A stretch of 64,000 bases of DNA from Smittia aterrima (taxonomy: Eukaryota > Arthropoda > Insecta > Diptera > Chironomidae), in contig CP093829.1 in NCBI GenBank assembly GCA_033063855.1, positions 23,777,537-23,841,536 on the forward strand. Reading direction: 5' to 3'. This document shows positions 57,901 to 64,000 of this stretch, piece by piece. Made by a program: the position numbers and the translations under genes. How positions within the stretch are numbered: the stretch's first letter is position 1; each line of letters starts with the position of its first letter. Below the pieces are notes generated by a model, which was not told the origin of the DNA, did not search any database, and saw nothing but the letters and a program-made list of their open reading frames with translations.

Positions 57901-59334
57901 TTAAGCGTTTGACAAAGCAGCAACTCCAGGCAATGTCTTTCCTTCCAACAATTCCAAACTGGCACCTCCTCCAGTTGAGACGTGAGAGACTTGTGATTCT
58001 GTTCCCCATTTAGCGCAGCACGAAGCAGTGTCACCTCCTCCGATAATTGTGACAGCTCCATTCTTTGTGGCTGCAACAACTCCATCCATCAAGGATTTTG
58101 TTCCGGTGGCAAAGTTGGGGAATTCGAAGACACCTGGTGGGCCGTTCCAGACAATAACCTTTGCGCGTGCAACTGGAGCAGCGAACAATTCGCGAGTCTT
58201 GGGGCCAACATCTAATCCCATTGATCCAGCGGGAATTCCAGCTTCAACTGTTGCTACTCCGACTTCGGCATCTTCAGCAAATTTACTTCCAGTTACGAAA
58301 TCAACTGGAAGATGTAATTGAACATTGTTTTTCTTCGCCTTCTCGACAAGGTTCTTAACAATTTTTGCGCCATCTTCGTCGAACAAAGATCCTCCGATTT
58401 CCATGTTGTTCAAAACTTTAAGGAATGTGAAAGCCATGCCACCACCGATAATCATTTCGTTAACTTTGTCCAACAAGTTTTCAATCAATTGGATTTTGTC
58501 AGCAACTTTAGCTCCTCCGAGGATTGCAAGGAATGGACGTTCTGGGTTGTCAAGTGCTTTGGCGAAGTAGCGGAGTTCTTTGTTCATGAGGAGACCAGCA
58601 GCGCGTTGAGCGTAGCCTTCACCCATCATCGATGAGTGAGCACGATGGGCAGTTCCGAAAGCGTCGTTGACGTAGACATCGCCGAGCTTTGCCAAGCTCT
58701 CGCGGAAAGATTTGACTTTCGCAGCATCAGCCTTGACCTTGGCTCCATTGGCATCAACTCCCTTGCCTTCTTCTTCAACGTAGAAGCGAAGATTCTCGAG
58801 AAGGATGACAGATCCTGGAGCTGGATTAGCGCAAGCAGCTTCAACTTCCGCTCCAACGCAATCGTTGATGAACTTAACGTCTTTACCAAGAAGTTTCTTC
58901 AATTCATCGGCGACTGGTGCCATTGTGTACTTTGCATTTTTGTTGCCATCAGGACGACCCAAATGAGAGCACAAGACCTTTAATCACATAAGAGATAAAT
59001 TCGATTAGAAACTTTCCTTTGGCCTTGAATCGCTCGCAATAATTTCATTTCCCAGATTGCATAATTTTCTATTCTGATGACACGATTAACTTACAACAGA
59101 CTTGGCACCTTTGTCCAAAGCATATTTGATGCTTTCAAGAGCTGCAACAATTCGTTGGTTGCTGGTGATCTTTCCTTCCTTGATTGGAACGTTGAAATCA
59201 ACGCTGAGATAAAAAAAAAGAAAATCGATAAGAAAAATCAAAATAATCAAAACCGGAAAATTTGTTTCTCACCGCATCAAGACGCGTTTTCCAGCGAGGT
59301 CCAAGCTTTCGATGCTTAATTTGTTGAGAGCCAT
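57901..59334 (-). CDS. Pgk: phosphoglycerate kinase
   Basis: Glycolytic enzyme: 1,3-bisphosphoglycerate + ADP to 3-phosphoglycerate + ATP, in the cytosol. Exons 59334-59273, 59203-59095 and 58977-57901 give 415 aa, the standard animal length. Motifs are RVDFNVP (substrate loop), LCSHLGRPDG, LLENLRFY, the hinge region GPKTRELF, WNGPPGVFEF, IIGGGDTA (nucleotide binding) and STGGGASLELLEGKTLPGV. The start MALNKLSIESLDL matches insect Pgk. No disrupted residue was seen. Confidence 0.97.
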
Positions 59335-59761
59335 TGTAACTTTGTGGAATGACAGCTGATAATTGCTTGATAGCTGCTAAGAGATTGAAATTTCAAGAAG
59401 AACGATCGGCGAAGAATAATTCTTGAAGGTCAATTGAAAGTTCTTCGAAAACGATTTGTTGTTCAAACGAAAAAGCTTTTCATAGATTTCGCAATAATAA
59501 CTTAGTCTCAACTTTTCGAACAGAGAAAGACCACCCGGGTTAATTTGTTTACTTGCATTTCTCTTTAATTTTAGTTTTTTTCTTTTGCATTTATGAAGTG
59601 AAAATATAATTTTATCAACAAAGAAAATTACTTCGATGGAGTGAAGCACGAGACGATCAACTTGGAAGCTTGAAAATCTCAAAATATTCAGCATTTCTGC
59701 AAATGGAAAGATCTTTGACACTCTCAACTGTTTCCTTGAGTTTACTGCAATCTATCGAAAC
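59335..59761. promoter_or_regulatory. divergent promoter region of Pgk and smoothened
   Basis: 427 bp spacer. A 116-codon minus-strand frame runs through it, but its composition is Lys/Phe/Ser-rich and A+T-driven, with no family match, so it was not called a gene. Confidence 0.4.
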
Positions 59762-62700
59762 ATGAAGTAAGAAAACGAAGAAATTTCATCGGAAATTCTT
59801 AGCATTCTCAAATATTTTCGTTTCAGGTACTTTGTTACTTTCTTCTCTTCTTTGACATGGACCTTCTTCATATTGGAGAGTTCAAACACATTCGCAAGCG
59901 CATCTATTGCAAGGCCTTCAATATATCCGATGGACTCACCTCGATCTTTTCTCGAGCCCATCAACGGAACCAGAAATTTCCGAATGCACGGCAAGAAAGC
60001 GAAAGACGACAAATGGATCTGGGATGGACGTGAAGGTTCGAGATATATTTACTGTGTAAGGGAAGCAACTTCAAAATGCGAGGAGTTGGAATACACGAAA
60101 CAATGTTTTGGACAAAATATTCCTTACCCAAGTACGACTTTAGATCTCACAAATTACTTTAGTCAAGATCAATCCTTGGAGAAGCTTATCAGCTATCAAG
60201 CACTCAAACATGGTAAGCAACTAATTTTAATTATTTCTTGAGATTTTGCTAAATGTTTTGTTTCTTTTTAGTTCCAAAATGCTGGGCAGCGATGCAACCA
60301 TTTCTTTGCGCTGTCTTCTTTCCAAAATGCGAAAAGATCAACAATGTCGACATGGTCTATCTTCCTTCACTCGAAATGTGCAAGAAAACGATAGAGCCGT
60401 GTCGGATTCTTTACAACAGCAGCTACTTTCCTGACTTTCTGAAATGCAACGAGACTAACTTTCCATCGAAATGTAATAACGATGCTTGGGATATGAAGTT
60501 TAATTTGTCAGGTCAATGTTTATCGCCTTTGGTGCCAGTTGACAATCCAACGAATTCCTATAAAGGTATCGAGGGATGCGGACTGCAGTGCAAGGATCCG
60601 CTTCGCACTGACGACGAGCATCGAACAATTAAGAGCACAATTTTCTGGTGTGCCCCAATTTGTTTTGTTGCCAGTGGCTTCGCAATGTTAACATTTCTCA
60701 TCGATCGACACAACGGATTCAAACATTCAGCGGGAATGATTTTCTATGTAAATGTTTGTTGCTGGGTAAGTTCTTCATTTAAAATGTAAAATCATTTTAT
60801 TCATTTCTCTTTTATAGTTTGCATGCATTGGATGGCTTCAACAATTTATTCCTGGGATCCATCAGGACATCGTTTGTAGACATGACAACACATTAAGACA
60901 AGGAGCACCGAATGAAGGCGATAATTTTTGGTGCATTTTAAACTTCATTCTCGTCTATTACTTTTCGATGGCTGCTCTATGTTGGTATGTCCTCTTCAGT
61001 TATGCGATCTGTAAAATGGCTTTGAAAGCAACTGGAAAGGTTCAGGAGAGAATCGACAGGAAAGGAGAAAATTACTATCATGTCTTCGCTTGGCCTTTGC
61101 TGGCTGTACTCACGATAGCAGCATTGGTCAGTTCGGAAGTCGATGGTAACAGCACACTCGGAATTTGTATGGTTGGAGCAGCCAATCATCACCATCAAGT
61201 TTGGTATGTGCTGGTTCAAGTTGCGATATGCGCAGTCTTCGCAAATTATTTCGTCGTCAGACTTATGATCATTCTCGTGAAAGTTAGATGCTCGGGGAAA
61301 AACATTATCAATGATCGCGACAGTCAGAAAATCCAAGGAATAATCGTACAAATTGGATTAATAAGAACACTTTGCCTTGATGTCATCATGGTTGTGATCT
61401 TTTCCATTCAAATTCTAAAGTTGTTTAACATTGATCATTGGAACGAAAGCTTAAAAAACTCCATCATCTGCAGTATCATGTCGACTTATTCTGATGATGA
61501 TTCGGATTGTAAAATACTTGATCGTCCATCAAATGTCGCGCTTCAGATTCAAATTGTATCGCTCTTCGTTGCAAAGGGAATTATGGCTTCGTTCGTTTGT
61601 AATAGATCGACGCTTAAGGCCTGGAATAGATTCTTCCGAAGAATCTTTGGGAAAGAAACTGAGGAGCCACAAAAGTTTAAAAAACACAGAGTAATCGCAA
61701 AATGTTATGCAAAGAAAGATGATTTCAAGAACAAGAACAGAGTCTCACTTGAGATCAGTAACTCACACACTGATCCAGTTGGTTTGAATTTCAATGGAAA
61801 CTCAATCAGCGGATCACAAGAACTCGATCCAAGCTTTGCAAATTATTTACCGAGAGCTATCACTCGACGTCCTGCCATCACAAATTTTATATCAGACTCA
61901 AGTCGAAGAAGCTCAATTGACTCAGAAATCAGCATCTCCGTTCGGCAGCTGTCAGTTGAATCCAGAAGAAACTCAAACGACTCTCAAGTGTCAGTGAAAT
62001 TCGCTCAATTTGTGACGAAGGTTGAACGACGACTGCGAGGAGGAGCGAAACCTAAACGATCATCAAGAAGAAGAGATCGTCGCAAAGACAGCAGCACATC
62101 AATGGAATCTCATCATCAATCGACCGCAACAACCGCAAGAATTGGACGATCAGCGATGACTCCAATAAATCAAAGAGAGATAGACGAATTCTTGGCTCGT
62201 AGTAAATTTATGCTTCCCTCACTTTCTCAATCTGACAAATCGTCTCAGGACTCTCACATCGACATGTTTCTTCAACAGATCCAGTCCGAGCAGAAAATGA
62301 TCAAAGGCAAATTCCAAACAAATGATTTTGAAGAATATTTGCCGGAACGATCTAAAAACGACGCTGAACTCTCAGACGTGAGCGGAAGGGAAAATATTTG
62401 TCGATCAAGTCGAGCGAGCAAAAAAAGTATTGGAAGTCGAAAAAGCGGTCGACATCATATCTCGCGATTGAAAAAAACAAAACGGAATTCAATGTCAATC
62501 ACTAAATCTTCTGTGAACGTCTTGGCGAGTACAAAGAAATCAAATAACTTCGAACTGTCGCCAATGAATGGAGATCTTCATGGATCTTACTCAGGACGAA
62601 GTGATGTGGGCATCCAGACTGAAATGCCGGAAACTTATTTGTCCGCTGAGTTTCCCACGAAACTGACGAAGCCTGAAGACGATGATGATCCAATGGAACA

Positions 62701-62812
62701 TCATTCTCTACTGCCCACCAACAGAGTCTTCATCAGCACTGCATCTAAGCTCCGCGACAACGAAATCTCAGACTCGGAAAAGTTGAAGCTTTTGCTTCTG
62801 CCATCGAAGTGA
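59762..62812 (+). CDS. smo: Smoothened, Hedgehog signal transducer (class F GPCR)
   Basis: Seven-pass receptor repressed by Patched and released by Hedgehog. Exons 59762-59766, 59827-60212, 60272-60765 and 60818-62812 give 959 aa. The first coding exon is only ATGAA; splicing yields MKYFVTFF and a signal peptide. The Cys-rich domain (~60-200) carries CWAAMQPFLCAVFFPKC and CKKTIEPC. The seven-helix core runs from ~245 to 600 (e.g. STIFWCAPICFVASGFAML, CCWFACIGWLQQF, FAWPLLAVLTIAALV). The long cytoplasmic tail has clustered PKA/CK1-type sites near 655-690: RRSSIDS, RQLSVES, RRNSNDS, which resemble the phospho-clusters of fly Smo. Basic Arg runs follow. Confidence 0.95.
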
Positions 62813-63264
62813 TGACAAAATAGTTCGTAAGTAGTTTTAAGTACGCAGCTTCCAAAAGCCTTAATACGAATCTCAATTAAGCCTTAAAGTGTCAGAAACT
62901 CACTGATAAGAAAAGTCGCTTAATTATTTTTTTGTACGATGATGATTCAGAACGATCTTGACGGTTACACATAACAATACTCATCGAATGTCAAGATACT
63001 TTTGCCATATTTCAAAAAGATGAGATAAGTATTTTTTTTATGTAAAAATGATGAACACGTTTGCCCTAATTTCATTCTCATTTTACTAATCAACATTTAC
63101 ATAATGACGACGTCAAGCCTGAAACTTTTTTTATTTGACAAATAAATTGAGGAATTTAATTGTGACATTTTTATTTGTTTTCGATTTGAAACAAATCCAA
63201 TGAATTGTGACAATAAAAAATATTTTTATTCTAGAAATTTGTTGATAATCAATATTTTCGGCCT
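62813..63264. other. convergent 3' flanks of smo and the AIG1-like gene
   Basis: 452 bp of likely 3' UTR. No gene is supported. Confidence 0.45.
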
Positions 63265-64000
63265 TCAAAGGAACTTTCCGAATTTCCTCTTCTCGTTGAC
63301 TTTCAGTGACCAAACTTTCTCGTTGACATATTCTCCGACGAAGTAGAAAACGATCGGAACCAATGCAACAAATGCGAAGAAGCAGATTCTCTCGTGATAC
63401 TGAAGAACGTTGAGGACTGGATACACCCACGCTCCTGCATGATACTTCACGAAGCAAACCCAGCCAATGTAGCCACTTAAGAATAAAGACAGCACGATGA
63501 GCGAGTTTCGTCTCTTGGGGAAGTTGTGATGCGAAATGAAGAGTTCGATGATGATGAACATGAAAATATTTGTGTGAAGAATGTGGTTGAGCCACGAAGG
63601 ATAAAAAGCGTCCAAAACTTGAGGGAAGACGAGCTCTCGATCGATGGCGTAGAGCAGCCAGAAGACAATCGTTACATTTGCTGCGAGAGGAAAAGCAAAA
63701 GCAGCGAAGACGCTATCACGAACTCGTCTGATCAAAGGCGGTTTCGATGGTGATGTCTCATTTGTCCCGACGAATTCATTGGCGAGTGCAATCAAATGAA
63801 AACTCATTTGAATTATCTAAAGATTAAAATAAATTTCATTCACGAACTTTCTTCTGATTCAAATGTTACTTACGCCATTAAGAAAAGTGAGATAAACCAA
63901 TTTCCCTCCGAAACTGTATTTTCGCAGCTTCAACTCTTCCGGCAACACGTAAACAACTTCGTAGTAGAGAGCGTAGAAAAACTGAATCGCCGCAAACAAA
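63265..64000 (-). CDS. AIG1/ADTRP-family membrane protein (5' part beyond window)
   Basis: Multi-pass membrane protein of the AIG1/ADTRP (FAR-17a) family; human members hydrolyse fatty acid esters of hydroxy fatty acids. Exons visible are 64000-63874 (incomplete) and 63816-63265, about 226 residues to the TGA. Motifs include FGGKLVYLTFLNG (its Thr fits the catalytic Thr of AIG1), AFPLAANVTIVFWLLYAIDRE, PSWLNHILHTNIFMFIIIELF, SHHNFP and YHAGAWVYPVL. The splice at 63874/63816 makes TFLNGIIQM; an internal ATG at 63807 is therefore not the start. Several similar paralogues are usual in flies, so the exact orthologue is not assigned. Confidence 0.88.

Noticed and set aside
59377..59727. 116-codon minus-strand ORF in the Pgk/smo spacer
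   Set aside because: Lys/Phe/Ser-rich composition and no homology; lies in a shared promoter region.
1..64000. Mobile elements, CRISPR arrays or rRNA genes
   Set aside because: No transposase or reverse-transcriptase frames, terminal repeats, regularly spaced repeats or rRNA-like segments were found by reading; the only large repeat is the tandem duplication at 12.5-17.1 kb.

Overview
The window reads as chromosomal DNA of a small-genome fly, most likely a nematoceran and possibly a chironomid midge. The order-level call rests on fly-like orthologues (vasa, smoothened, shuttle craft, GOLPH3/sauron, Sec24CD, Pgk), very short introns (mostly 50-90 bp, GT-AG), A+T-rich spacers and tight gene packing. 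The family-level guess is inference only. No transposon, CRISPR array, rRNA or convincing tRNA was seen. Exon models were built by hand, and every complete spliced model closes in frame to its stop.

Left part (0.6-9.3 kb): two complete eRF1 (translation release factor) genes lie head to head. Each keeps the same pair of mutually exclusive last exons. A 43-codon secreted-peptide ORF follows, then vasa.

Middle (9.9-24.3 kb): one anoctamin-8 (TMEM16H-like) gene spans about 14.5 kb. Its first coding exon is separated from the rest by an 8.4 kb intron. Inside that intron sits a nested cluster of three intronless secreted-protein genes. Two are tandem paralogues, rich in Lys and Glu, with 7-8 furin-type RKKR/QKKR sites, many written as GRKKR (a possible amidation donor). 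The third is a divergently transcribed Gln-rich protein ending in a GKRKKR site. The cluster arose by tandem duplication, and the left copy has lost its Gln-rich gene. This is the best candidate here for an undescribed system: a multi-peptide precursor family with a co-regulated partner. A further lineage-restricted-looking secreted helical protein lies at 25.1 kb.

25.5-30.4 kb is about 4.9 kb without a recognisable gene, upstream of an eight-finger C2H2 gene with an N-terminal eh1-like repressor motif. It may hold regulatory DNA.

Right part (32.3-64 kb) is dense housekeeping and signalling: F-box/LRR protein; RBM5/10-type splicing factor; Sec24C/D (COPII coat); Pex19 (peroxisomal membrane import); RPF1 (60S ribosome assembly); Smg5 (nonsense-mediated decay); a TEX9-like coiled-coil protein; GOLPH3 (Golgi PI4P effector); shuttle craft/NFX1; phosphoglycerate kinase; smoothened; and the 3' part of an AIG1/ADTRP-family membrane protein cut by the window edge. 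Several neighbours are divergent pairs that share 0.3-0.6 kb spacers (Sec24CD/Pex19, RPF1/Smg5, GOLPH3/stc, Pgk/smo).
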